Below, in pieces: positions 8,961 to 17,421 of a stretch of DNA of 64,000 bases. A model generated the notes under the pieces. The model had not been told where the DNA came from, made no database searches, and saw only the letters and a list, made by a program, of their open reading frames with translations. Each line of letters begins with the position of its first letter. The stretch's first letter is position 1. A program made the translations under genes and the position numbers. Origin of the DNA: DASSBG01 sp963800395 (GTDB lineage: Bacteria > Pseudomonadota > Gammaproteobacteria > Xanthomonadales > Rhodanobacteraceae); NCBI GenBank assembly GCA_963800395.1, contig CAWDBD010000011.1:133835-197834 (forward strand), written 5' to 3'.

Positions 8961-9929
8961 CTGAAATACGCACGCATCACAGGTACCGGCAGCGCACTGC
9001 CGGATCAGGTAGTCACCAATGCCGACCTCGAGGCTCAGGTCGACACGACCGACGAGTGGATTCGTACCCGTACCGGCATACGCGAGCGACGCCGCGCAGC
9101 CGACGGTGAGACCACGGGCGACCTTGCCTATCGGGCATCGGTGCTGGCACTGGAAGCGGCCGGGCTGAAGGGCTCGGACCTCGACATGATCGTGCTTGGC
9201 ACGACCACGCCGGATGTCATCTTTCCCGCAACCGCCTGCCTGCTGCAGGATCGGTTGGGTGCCAATGGCTGTGCCGCGATGGATGTCAACGCGGCCTGTT
9301 CGGGCTTCATGTACGCGCTGAGCATCGCCGACAAGTTCATCAAGACCGGGTCGGCACGCAGAGTCCTGGTCGTTGGCGCCGAAACCCTCAGCCGCATGAT
9401 TGACTGGACCGACCGCAGTACCAGCGTACTGTTCGGTGATGGTGCCGGTGCCGCAGTGCTGGAGGCCAGCGACGAACCCGGTATCCTGGCGACCCGCCTG
9501 CATGCCGACGGCCACTACAGCGACCTGCTGCACAACCCGGTTGGCGTTTCCGCGGGCTTTCGCGATGAGCCCAATCATGGCGTACGCGTGATCATGCGTG
9601 GCCAGGAGGTGTTCAAGGTTGCGGTGAAGACCCTTGAGCGACTGGTCGACGAGACCGTTGAAGCCGCCGGCCTGAGCAAGGATGACGTTGACTGGCTGAT
9701 TCCGCACCAGGCCAACCTGCGCATCATCAAGGGCACTGCCAAGCGTCTGCATCTGCCCATGGAACGCGTTGTGGTGACCATCGACCGGCATGGCAATACC
9801 TCGTCGGGCTCGGTACCGCTGGCGCTGGATGAGGCGATACGCTCCGGTCGCGTGGAACGCGGCCAGAACCTCCTGCTGGAAGCCTTCGGCGGCGGGTTCA
9901 CCTGGGCTTCGGCACTTATTCGATACTGA
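8961..9929 (+). CDS. fabH: 3-oxoacyl-ACP synthase III (FabH), apparent CTG start
   Basis: FabH condenses acetyl-CoA with malonyl-ACP to start fatty-acid synthesis. The catalytic Cys (VNAACSGFMYAL), His (PHQANLRI) and Asn (DRHGNTSSGS) are all present. Homology begins at KYARITGTGSALPDQVVTNA, matching the extreme N-terminus of E. coli FabH. No ATG, GTG or TTG exists in frame between the stop at 8907 and a GTG at 9141, which would cost about 60 conserved residues. The CTG at 8961, with AGGGG six bases upstream, gives a 322-residue product against the usual 317, so it is taken as the start. ATC (8958) or ATA (8955) are possible alternatives. A sequencing error cannot be excluded. Confidence 0.85.
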   Translation: MKYARITGTGSALPDQVVTNADLEAQVDTTDEWIRTRTGIRERRRAADGETTGDLAYRASVLALEAAGLKGSDLDMIVLGTTTPDVIFPATACLLQDRLGANGCAAMDVNAACSGFMYALSIADKFIKTGSARRVLVVGAETLSRMIDWTDRSTSVLFGDGAGAAVLEASDEPGILATRLHADGHYSDLLHNPVGVSAGFRDEPNHGVRVIMRGQEVFKVAVKTLERLVDETVEAAGLSKDDVDWLIPHQANLRIIKGTAKRLHLPMERVVVTIDRHGNTSSGSVPLALDEAIRSGRVERGQNLLLEAFGGGFTWASALIRY

Positions 9930-9981
9930 TTTTCAGCCAGATCCAGCCGCTGTTGTCAGCGCGCGGCTGCAGGGGTATGCC

Positions 9982-10989
9982 ATGAATTCGACGCAAAATG
10001 ACACATCGGCCATCGCGCCGAGCAAGGACCTCGCTTTTGTCTTTCCGGGCCAGGGTTCGCAGACTGTGGGCATGCTGGCCGAGCTTGCAGCGCAGCATGC
10101 CCTGATCCGTGAAACCTTTGACGAGGCCTCCGAGGGCGCTTCCCGGGATTTGTGGAAGCTGGCGCAGGAGGGTCCGCAAGAGGCACTTGACCAGACGGAG
10201 AACACCCAGCCGGCACTGCTGGCGGCGGGAGTCGCGGTGTGGCGCCTGTGGTGCGAGCAGGGCGGTGCCATGCCCTCGCGTCTGGCCGGCCACAGCCTCG
10301 GCGAATACGCGGCCCTGGTTGCCGCCAGGGTGCTGTCGCTGACTGATGCGGCCAATCTGGTGGTTGAGAGAGGTCGTCTGATGCAGTCGGCGGTTCCTGC
10401 TGGTGTCGGCGCGATGGCGGCCATACTCGGCGGCGATGACGAGCAGATCGCCCAGGTGTGCAGTGACGTGGCGGAAGGTCAGGTGGTGGCGCCGGCCAAT
10501 TACAATGCGCCCGGGCAGCTGGTGATTGCCGGCCACAGCGAAGCGGTACAGCGTGCCATCGATGCGCTGGCCGAGATCGGGGTACGCAAGGCAGTGAAGC
10601 TGCCGGTTTCAGTACCCTCGCATTGCAGCCTGATGCGCGAGGCAGCCGACAAGCTGTCGGTGCGCATGGCGGACATCCAGTGGAACGAGCCGCAGATTCC
10701 GGTGATACAGAACGCCGATGCCGACGTGCATACGAGTATTGCGCATATCCGTGCGGCGCTGGAGCGTCAGCTGTACATGCCGGTACGTTGGTGCAAGACG
10801 GTCGAATCCATGGGCCGAAGCGGCGTCACCCGGGTGGCCGAATGCGGGCCAGGAAAGGTGCTGTGCGGTTTGCTGCGCCGTATCGACAAGCAGATCGATA
10901 CCCGTGCCATAGGTACCCCCGAAGTATTCGAGAAAACGCTGGCCGACTGGCCTGCCGAGCAGAAACCGAGCAAAGCGGAGAAAGCATGA
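9982..10989 (+). CDS. fabD: Malonyl-CoA:ACP transacylase
   Basis: This 335-residue enzyme loads malonate onto ACP. It shows the N-terminal FPGQGSQ motif, the active-site serine in LAGHSLGEYAALVAA and the catalytic His in LPVSVPSHCSLM. The ATG at 9982 has AGGGG six bases before it and leads straight into the family N-terminus; the frame is open further upstream, antisense to nothing and overlapping fabH, so that extension is rejected. The 52-base gap to fabH and the 4-base overlap with fabG fit one operon. Confidence 0.96.
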   Translation: MNSTQNDTSAIAPSKDLAFVFPGQGSQTVGMLAELAAQHALIRETFDEASEGASRDLWKLAQEGPQEALDQTENTQPALLAAGVAVWRLWCEQGGAMPSRLAGHSLGEYAALVAARVLSLTDAANLVVERGRLMQSAVPAGVGAMAAILGGDDEQIAQVCSDVAEGQVVAPANYNAPGQLVIAGHSEAVQRAIDALAEIGVRKAVKLPVSVPSHCSLMREAADKLSVRMADIQWNEPQIPVIQNADADVHTSIAHIRAALERQLYMPVRWCKTVESMGRSGVTRVAECGPGKVLCGLLRRIDKQIDTRAIGTPEVFEKTLADWPAEQKPSKAEKA

Positions 10990-11729
10990 GCAAGGTACTT
11001 GAAGGCGAAATTGCACTTGTGACCGGCGCCACTCGCGGCATCGGTGCGGCCATTGCCGATCATCTTGCCTCGCTGGGCGCCACGGTCATCGGTACGGCGA
11101 CCAGTGACAAGGGCGCGGCGACCATCGCCGAGCGGCTGTCTGCGCTGGGCGGCCACGGCCAGGTACTGGACGTCACCGACAGCGATGCCGTGAACGCGCT
11201 GGTGGCCGATGTCGGCAAGTTGCATGGCAACGTATCGATTCTGGTCAACAATGCCGGAATCACGCGCGACCAGTTGCTCATGCGCATGAGCGAGGATGAC
11301 TGGCAGTCCATCATCAACACCAACCTGACTTCCGTGTATCGCACCAGCAAGGCGGTGATGCGCGGCATGATGAAGGCGCGCAAGGGACGCATCATCAGCA
11401 TTGCCTCGGTCATCGGCCTGATCGGCAACGCGGGGCAGAGCAACTATGCAGCGGCGAAGGCCGGCATGATTGCTTTTTCCAAGTCCCTGGCGCGGGAAGT
11501 CGGTTCGCGCGGGATCACCGTCAATACCATTGCCCCGGGTTTCATCGAGACCGACATGACCCACAGCCTGCCGCAGGCCCAGCAGGATGCGATGAAGGCA
11601 CAGATTGCCCTGGGTCGCTTCGGCTCGCCCGAGGATATCGCGGCGGCTGCCGGATTCCTGGCTTCACCGGCGGCGGCATGGATTACCGGCGAAACGGTTC
11701 ATGTCAATGGCGGCATGTACATGGCCTGA
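10986..11729 (+). CDS. fabG: 3-oxoacyl-ACP reductase
   Basis: This 247-residue short-chain reductase is the NADPH-dependent beta-ketoacyl-ACP reductase. It has the cofactor motif TGATRGIG, the NNAG motif, the catalytic Ser in SIASVIG, and Tyr-x3-Lys in NYAAAKAGM. The ending WITGETVHVNGGMYMA is characteristic of FabG. Its ATG overlaps the fabD stop (ATGA), indicating coupled translation. A 203-base gap to acpP follows. Confidence 0.97.
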   Translation: MSKVLEGEIALVTGATRGIGAAIADHLASLGATVIGTATSDKGAATIAERLSALGGHGQVLDVTDSDAVNALVADVGKLHGNVSILVNNAGITRDQLLMRMSEDDWQSIINTNLTSVYRTSKAVMRGMMKARKGRIISIASVIGLIGNAGQSNYAAAKAGMIAFSKSLAREVGSRGITVNTIAPGFIETDMTHSLPQAQQDAMKAQIALGRFGSPEDIAAAAGFLASPAAAWITGETVHVNGGMYMA

Positions 11730-11932
11730 TCAGCCCTGGCCGGACTGCGCAGCTGCCTCAAATCAGGCGCTTGCGATGGTTTTCTCGTCTACGACCGCAG
11801 GTGTTTGCCTGACGGTGTCATGCGAATTCGTGAATATTTCAGGTATGCTTGACTGCCTCTGGCGGGTAGCGGGCATGCAGCAAGTCCACTACAATGCGCC
11901 AGCTTGATTACTCCACGGGAGGTTTCACACAC
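11730..11932 (+). promoter_or_regulatory. fabG-acpP intergenic region, probable acpP promoter
   Basis: This is the longest gap in the fab block. It holds a TACAAT at 11890-11895 that could be a -10 box, but the matching -35 (TAGCGG) is weak. A GGGAGG ribosome site lies about ten bases before the acpP ATG. Because ACP is made in large amounts, a separate promoter here is plausible; this is an inference. Confidence 0.35.
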
Positions 11933-12172
11933 ATGAGCAGTATTGAAGACCGCGTCAAGAAAATTGTTGTTGAACAACTTGGCGTGAAGGAAGATGAAGT
12001 CACGCCCAATGCATCCTTCGTGGATGATCTCGGAGCCGACTCGCTGGACACCGTGGAATTGGTGATGGCGCTTGAAGAAGAGTTCGAGTGCGAGATTCCG
12101 GACGAGGACGCGGAAAAGATCACTTCCGTCCAGCAGGCCATTGACTACGTCAAGGCTCACGTCAGCGAGTGA
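11933..12172 (+). CDS. acpP: Acyl carrier protein
   Basis: This is a complete 79-residue acidic ACP. The phosphopantetheine attachment serine is in FVDDLGADSLDTVELVMALE, and the C-terminal half shows the usual EFECEIPDEDAEKI helix. It is the carrier for all fatty-acid intermediates. The ATG at 11933 is chosen over the in-frame ATG at 11894, which would add 13 residues not seen in ACPs. It lies between fabG and fabF as in E. coli. Confidence 0.98.
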   Translation: MSSIEDRVKKIVVEQLGVKEDEVTPNASFVDDLGADSLDTVELVMALEEEFECEIPDEDAEKITSVQQAIDYVKAHVSE

Positions 12173-12206
12173 CGGAAGGCCAAGGCCGCCAAGCTGTAGG
12201 CACCAG

Positions 12207-12227
12207 GCTGCGCCCGTGAGGCGCAGC
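12207..12227 (+). other. Hairpin between acpP and fabF
   Basis: A perfect 8-bp inverted repeat, GCTGCGCC / GGCGCAGC, has a 5-base loop. The flanking CAAGCTG (12190) and CAGCTTG (12224) give an alternative pairing. There is no T-tract, so partial termination or mRNA processing that makes acpP more abundant than fabF is more likely than full termination. Confidence 0.5.
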
Positions 12228-12298
12228 TTGCGTATGGGCGGCAAGCCGACGCAGTGCATGGAATCTGAAAGTACCTGAAGACTCGACAGGCAAACGAC

Positions 12299-13540
12299 AT
12301 GAGCAAGCGACGCGTGGTGGTGACCGGTATCGGCATTCTGTCGCCGGTTGGCAACTCCCTTGAAAGCGCCTGGGACAGCATCACCGCTGGCCGCAGCGGT
12401 ATAGGGCCGATCACCCATTTCGATACCAGTGCCTTCCCCACTCGTATTTCGGGCGAGGTGCGTGATTTTGATCCGAGCGAGTACATCCCGGCCAAGGATG
12501 TCAAGAAAATGGATCCGTTCATCCACTATGGCGTAGCCGCCGGCAAGGACGCGCTAGCGGATTCCGGATACGAGATCAGTGACGCCAATGCCGAGCGCAT
12601 TGGCGTGGCGGTGGGTGCCGGGATCGGCGGGCTGTCGACCATCGAGCGGACCTCGATCACCTACCACGAGCGCGGACCGCGCAAGATTTCCCCGTTCTTC
12701 GTGCCTGGCTCGATCATCAACATGATCGCCGGCAACCTGTCGATCATGCTCGGCATCAAGGGTCCCAACATCGCCTGCGTGACCGCCTGCACCACGGCAA
12801 CGCACAATATCGGCCTGGCTATGCGCATGATCCAGTACGGCGAAGCTGACGCCATGCTCGCCGGAGGCGCCGAATTTGCCACCACCGGTACCGCCGTTGG
12901 CGGATTCTGTGCCGCGCGCGCGCTTTCCACGCGCAATGACGAGCCCGAGAAGGCCAGCAGGCCCTGGGATGCGGATCGTGACGGATTTGTGTTGTCCGAC
13001 GGTGCCGGCGTACTGATGCTCGAAGAATACGAGGCGGCCAAGGCGCGCGGTGCGCGCATTTATTGCGAGTTGACCGGCTTCGGCATGAGCGGTGATGCCT
13101 ATCACATCACCGCACCCAGTGCCGATGGCGACGGCGGCGCGCGCTGCATGCGCAATGCCATTGCGGATGCAGGCATCAGTGCCAGTGACGTCGGATACAT
13201 CAACGCGCACGGCACATCCACGCCGGCGGGTGACCTGGCCGAGGTCAATGGCATCAAGCAGGACTTCGGTGCCCACGTCGATCAGCTGATGGTCAGTTCC
13301 ACCAAGTCCATGACCGGGCATCTGCTGGGCGCGGCCGGGGGCGTGGAAGCGATCTTCACGGCCATGGCGCTATACAAGGGCGTTATTCCACCGACCATCA
13401 ATCTGGACAATCCCGGTGAAGGTTGCGACCTGGACTTCGTGCCCAATACCGCGCGCGAGCACCAGGTGGATATCGCGTTGAGCAACTCCTTCGGGTTCGG
13501 CGGCACCAATGGCACGCTTGTGCTGAAGCGATTCGAATAA
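12299..13540 (+). CDS. fabF: 3-oxoacyl-ACP synthase II
   Basis: This 413-residue elongating condensing enzyme (KAS II) has a Cys-His-His active site: Cys in ACVTACTTATHN, His in INAHGTSTPAGD and His in SMTGHLLGAAGG. The glycine-rich C-terminus SNSFGFGGTNGTLVLKRFE is typical. The start matches the family N-terminus KRRVVVTGIGILSPVG. Its stop lies 20 bases before the proposed pabB start. Confidence 0.97.
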   Translation: MSKRRVVVTGIGILSPVGNSLESAWDSITAGRSGIGPITHFDTSAFPTRISGEVRDFDPSEYIPAKDVKKMDPFIHYGVAAGKDALADSGYEISDANAERIGVAVGAGIGGLSTIERTSITYHERGPRKISPFFVPGSIINMIAGNLSIMLGIKGPNIACVTACTTATHNIGLAMRMIQYGEADAMLAGGAEFATTGTAVGGFCAARALSTRNDEPEKASRPWDADRDGFVLSDGAGVLMLEEYEAAKARGARIYCELTGFGMSGDAYHITAPSADGDGGARCMRNAIADAGISASDVGYINAHGTSTPAGDLAEVNGIKQDFGAHVDQLMVSSTKSMTGHLLGAAGGVEAIFTAMALYKGVIPPTINLDNPGEGCDLDFVPNTAREHQVDIALSNSFGFGGTNGTLVLKRFE

Positions 13541-13560
13541 GCGTTTTCCAACTGCGCACC

Positions 13561-14916
13561 GTGCAACCGATCACGCGGCAGCGGCTTGCCGAAATCCCCG
13601 ATCTGACAACGCTGGCGGCGCTCGATCCGCAGCGTTATCCCTGCCTGCTGCAAAGCGCGGTTCACGACAGCGAGCGTTCGCGCTGGGATATCCTGCTCGC
13701 GTTCCCGCAGTCCGTGCTGCAATGCTTCGCCGATGGCAGTGTCCGGGAAAACGACGAGGCGCTTGCGAGCAAGGGCTTCCTTTCCGAGCTGGACAAGCGT
13801 TGGCAGGCTGTCCGCAGCGCTGCCGTTGACGACGAGTTGCCATTTCACGGTGGCTGGGCGCTGTACCTGGCCTACGAACTGGCTGCCGAAGCCGAGCCCG
13901 GGCTGAAGCTGCCGCGCGCCGAACAAGCTGCTCCGGTCGCCGTGGCCTTGCGCTGTCCTGCGGCAGTGCTGGTCGACCATCAGCGCGGTGAAGCGTTGCT
14001 GGTGGCCGAATCTGATCATCTTGCGCTGATCGATCAGATACGGGCAGATATCGATCGCGCACGGTCGGTGGAGATCGCGCCATTGTCGGCGGCCGAAGTC
14101 GACGAAGACCCTGACAAGCGCTTCCTGGATGCCGTTGGCAAGGCGCACGAGTACATTTGTGCCGGTGACGTATTCCAGGTCAATCTGTCGCGCGCATGGC
14201 GGGCCCGTTTTGCCTCCTGTCCGCAAGCGGCCGCCGTGTATCGGGCACTGTGCCGAGCCAATCCGGCGCCCTTTGCGTGTCTCTGGCAGCAGCCCGGATG
14301 GGCAGTGATCAGTTCGTCGCCCGAGCGCCTGGTCGAGATACGCGGCCGGCAGCTGCAGACGCGCCCCATCGCCGGTACCCGGCCGCGCCTGGCAGGTGAT
14401 GACGAGCAGTCGCGCATTGATGAGCTTGTCGCCCATCCCAAGGAGCGCGCCGAACACATCATGCTGATTGACCTGGAGCGCAATGACCTGGGTCGCGTTT
14501 GCGAGCCCGGAAGTGTCGAGGTCGATGAGCTGATGGTGGTGGAAAGTCACCCGCACGTGCACCACATCGTATCCAATGTGCGCGGTCGTCTGCGAGCCGG
14601 CATCACCCCCGGCCAGGTGATCGCAGCCTGTTTTCCCGGCGGCACCATCACTGGCTGCCCCAAGGTGCGCTGCATGCAGATCATCGCCGAACTGGAAGGT
14701 ACGGCGCGGGGGGCCTATACCGGGGCCATCGGCTATCTTGATCGCTCCGGTGACATGGATCTCAACATTCTCATCCGCACCTTCAGCCAGCGTGGTGACA
14801 CACTGGATCTTCGCGCTGGCGCCGGGATCGTGCACGATTCGGTGGCCGCTGCCGAGCTGGAGGAAACCCGGGACAAGGCACGTGGCCTGCTGAAAGCACT
14901 TGAGATGCCGGGATGA
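13561..14916 (+). CDS. pabB: Aminodeoxychorismate synthase component I (PabB), PIAGT type
   Basis: This 451-residue chorismate-utilising enzyme shows the conserved blocks DVFQVNLSRAW, ISSSPERLVEI, DLERNDLGRVCEPGSV and GTITGCPKVRCM. Position next to pabC and length near 450 favour aminodeoxychorismate synthase, which adds ammonia to chorismate for folate synthesis. However, the motif reads RPIAGTRPR, as in anthranilate synthase TrpE (usually longer), instead of PIKGT with the nucleophilic Lys of E. coli PabB. The start is a GTG at 13561 without a strong ribosome site. It overlaps pabC by four bases. Confidence 0.82.
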   Translation: MQPITRQRLAEIPDLTTLAALDPQRYPCLLQSAVHDSERSRWDILLAFPQSVLQCFADGSVRENDEALASKGFLSELDKRWQAVRSAAVDDELPFHGGWALYLAYELAAEAEPGLKLPRAEQAAPVAVALRCPAAVLVDHQRGEALLVAESDHLALIDQIRADIDRARSVEIAPLSAAEVDEDPDKRFLDAVGKAHEYICAGDVFQVNLSRAWRARFASCPQAAAVYRALCRANPAPFACLWQQPGWAVISSSPERLVEIRGRQLQTRPIAGTRPRLAGDDEQSRIDELVAHPKERAEHIMLIDLERNDLGRVCEPGSVEVDELMVVESHPHVHHIVSNVRGRLRAGITPGQVIAACFPGGTITGCPKVRCMQIIAELEGTARGAYTGAIGYLDRSGDMDLNILIRTFSQRGDTLDLRAGAGIVHDSVAAAELEETRDKARGLLKALEMPG

Positions 14917-15746
14917 CGAGGCGCATTCAGGTCAATGGTGAGCTGACAGACACCTTTAGCGTGCTCGATCGCGGCCTGGCCTATGGCGATGGCCTGTTCG
15001 AGACCATGCGCGCGGCAAATGGGTGCATTCCTCTCTGGGACCGGCATATGCAGCGCCTGCAGGAGGGGTGCCGACGCCTCGGCCTGCCCATGCCGGATAC
15101 GGAGTCGCTGGCTGGCGAATGTCATCGGCTGGTGCCGGAGCTGGAGCAAGCCGTGGTGCGGCTGACCCTGACCCGAGGCCTGGGCCCGCGCGGCTATGCC
15201 GCGCCTGCCACGGTGAAGCCCACCCGGATCGTGCAGGTGACGCCAGCCCCAACTTGGCGCAGGGATTGGTACCATCAGGGTGTACGGGTGCATCTTTGCC
15301 GGATGCGCCTGGCGGCTCAGCCACAGCTGGCGGGCATCAAGCATCTGAATCGACTGGAGCAGGTATTGGCGCGTAATGAGTGGCAGGACGACAGCATTGC
15401 CGAAGGGCTGGTCTGTGATGCCGATGGGCACGTCATCAGTGCCACGGCCGCAAATCTCTTTGCCGTCCTGGGTGGTGTGTTGAGCACGCCATCCGTGGAT
15501 GTCTGCGGTGTGGCCGGCGTGGCGCGTGCCGAGCTGCTGGCGCGGCATGACGATGTTGTGGTGCGGCCGATTGCGCTGCAGGAGCTGCAACAGGCCGAAG
15601 AGATATTCCTGAGCTCCAGTGTTCGCGGGATTCTGCCCGTGGCCGAGGTGCCCGCCTGGCAGCGTGCATACCGGGCAGGGCCACGCTGTCTCGCCTTGCA
15701 GGCCGAGTGGCAGGAGGCTGGCTTCATGCCGGCTGCAGGCGCATGA
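14913..15746 (+). CDS. pabC: Aminodeoxychorismate lyase (PLP-dependent)
   Basis: This 277-residue class IV aminotransferase-fold enzyme splits aminodeoxychorismate into p-aminobenzoate and pyruvate. It has the N-terminal DRGLAYGDGLFETMR motif, a Lys in GIKHLNRLEQVLARNEW that should bind PLP, and VISATAANLFAV. It overlaps pabB upstream and mltG downstream, each by four bases (ATGA). The pabC-mltG-tmk-holB order matches E. coli. Branched-chain or D-amino-acid transaminases share the fold, but context supports PabC. Confidence 0.92.
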   Translation: MTRRIQVNGELTDTFSVLDRGLAYGDGLFETMRAANGCIPLWDRHMQRLQEGCRRLGLPMPDTESLAGECHRLVPELEQAVVRLTLTRGLGPRGYAAPATVKPTRIVQVTPAPTWRRDWYHQGVRVHLCRMRLAAQPQLAGIKHLNRLEQVLARNEWQDDSIAEGLVCDADGHVISATAANLFAVLGGVLSTPSVDVCGVAGVARAELLARHDDVVVRPIALQELQQAEEIFLSSSVRGILPVAEVPAWQRAYRAGPRCLALQAEWQEAGFMPAAGA

Positions 15747-16783
15747 AGCGCATGGCGGGTGGTGCCATGGCGCGTGTGCTTCTGGGTCTGGTGCTGTTTG
15801 CGCTGCTTGCTGCGGCCGGCATTGCCTGGAGCGACTACAGTCGTTTTCTGCATGCTCCGCTGTCGGTCAAACGTGATGGCAGCAGCCTGCTGATCAAGTC
15901 CGGCAGCAGTTTCCGGCAGATCGTGGACCAGCTGGAGCAGCGCAAACTCAGCGGTGCACCGTTCCTGTACTGGCGTTTTCTGGCTACGCGCATGGGTGTA
16001 ACCGAGTCGCTGCATGCCGGAGAATATGCCCTGCCACAAGGCATCGAGCCGGGTGCACTGTTGCACATGCTGGCCGCCGGCAAGGTGCTGCAGCACAAGT
16101 TCACCATTGTCGATGGATGGACATTCGCCCAGGTGCGTCATGCCCTGGATACCGACCCGCTGCTGGTCCATGCGACGCGCGAACTGGACAACGCCACCAT
16201 CATGCAGCGCATAGGCGCCGGAGGCCAGGACCCGGAAGGACGCTTCCTGCCGGAAACCTACGCGTTCACGCGCGGCACCCGCGACCTGGATCTGCTGGCG
16301 CGCGCGCACGGCGACATGGACAAGGTGCTTGCCCATGCCTGGCAACAGCGCGCCGACGGTCTGCCGCTCGATTCGCCCTATCAGGCCCTGATTCTGGCCT
16401 CGATAGTGGAAAAGGAAACGGCCCGTGCCGATGAACGCGCGCGCATCGCCGGCGTGTTTGTCCGTCGCCTGCAGCGCGGCATGGCGCTCGCTACTGATCC
16501 GACGGTCATCTATGGCATGGGCAGCCGTTATGACGGCAATATCACCCGCCGGGATCTGAAGACCGATACGCCCTACAACACCTATTTGCGCGCCGGCCTG
16601 CCCCCAACGCCGATTGCCATGCCCGGCAAGGCAGCCATCGAGGCCGCACTGCACCCGGCGGCGGGCAAGTCGCTCTACTTTGTTGCCCGGGGGGACGGTA
16701 CCGGGCGCCATGTTTTTTCTGCCACGCTCGCAGCACACAATCGCGCCGTGGCCTGCTACCAGCTCAAACGGTGCCGCCAATGA
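15743..16783 (+). CDS. mltG: Endolytic murein transglycosylase MltG (YceG)
   Basis: This 346-residue single-pass inner-membrane protein has an N-terminal helix (about residues 9-28) and a periplasmic YceG domain. The catalytic Glu is in LASIVEKETARADER, followed by DPTVIYGMGSRYDGNIT and LPPTPIAMPG, which are signature blocks. It cleaves nascent glycan strands and may end their synthesis. The start at 15743 overlaps the pabC stop (ATGA); an upstream in-frame ATG at 15707 lies inside pabC. It overlaps tmk by four bases. Confidence 0.94.
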   Translation: MKRMAGGAMARVLLGLVLFALLAAAGIAWSDYSRFLHAPLSVKRDGSSLLIKSGSSFRQIVDQLEQRKLSGAPFLYWRFLATRMGVTESLHAGEYALPQGIEPGALLHMLAAGKVLQHKFTIVDGWTFAQVRHALDTDPLLVHATRELDNATIMQRIGAGGQDPEGRFLPETYAFTRGTRDLDLLARAHGDMDKVLAHAWQQRADGLPLDSPYQALILASIVEKETARADERARIAGVFVRRLQRGMALATDPTVIYGMGSRYDGNITRRDLKTDTPYNTYLRAGLPPTPIAMPGKAAIEAALHPAAGKSLYFVARGDGTGRHVFSATLAAHNRAVACYQLKRCRQ

Positions 16784-17421
16784 GTCACCGCGGCCTCATG
16801 ATTTCCCTGGAAGGTGGCGAGGGCGCGGGCAAGAGCACACTGCTGGCCGGCTTGCGCCAGTGGCTGACCGAGGCCTTTGCGGTGGAGCCGCTGATGACCC
16901 GGGAACCGGGTGGTACTGATCTGGGTGAAGGGATCCGGGCGCTGGTGCTGGATGCGGACCATCAAAGCCTGAGCGCGGAATCCGAGCTGCTGCTGATGTT
17001 CGCGGCACGCGCGCAGCTGGTGCGCGAAGTGCTGCAGCCGGCTCTCGATGCCGGTCGTGTCATCCTCTGCGATCGATTCACCGACGCCAGCTATGCGTAC
17101 CAGGGCGGGGGGCGCGGCCAGCCCGACGAGCGTATCGCCGAACTGGAACGCTGGGCCGCCGCAGGCCTGCAACCGGATGTGACCTTGTTGCTGGATGTCC
17201 CGCCCGACCTCGGCCGCGAGCGCATTGCCGGCCGTGGGGAACGTGATCGTATCGAAAAGGAGAATGCCGACTTTTTCGATCGGGTGCACTCGACCTATCG
17301 GGCGCGCGCGGCGGCACAGCCGCAACGCTTCCGTGTGCTTGATGGCAGGCGCAGCCCCGATCAGGTGCTTGCTCAGGCCAAGCAGGTGCTTGCGCCTGTC
17401 GTGCAAGGATGGCGCGCATGA
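16780..17421 (+). CDS. tmk: Thymidylate kinase
   Basis: This 213-residue dTMP kinase makes dTDP for DNA synthesis. It shows the P-loop GGEGAGKST, the TREPGGTDLGEGIR block, the DRFTDASYAYQGGGRG dTMP-binding motif and a basic LID region (RGERDRIEKE). It overlaps mltG and holB by four bases at each end, so it is translated as part of this chain. Confidence 0.97.
   Translation: MSHRGLMISLEGGEGAGKSTLLAGLRQWLTEAFAVEPLMTREPGGTDLGEGIRALVLDADHQSLSAESELLLMFAARAQLVREVLQPALDAGRVILCDRFTDASYAYQGGGRGQPDERIAELERWAAAGLQPDVTLLLDVPPDLGRERIAGRGERDRIEKENADFFDRVHSTYRARAAAQPQRFRVLDGRRSPDQVLAQAKQVLAPVVQGWRA

Noticed and set aside
9141..9929. fabH starting at the GTG at 9141
   Set aside because: It would drop about 60 conserved N-terminal residues of FabH that are encoded in frame directly upstream.
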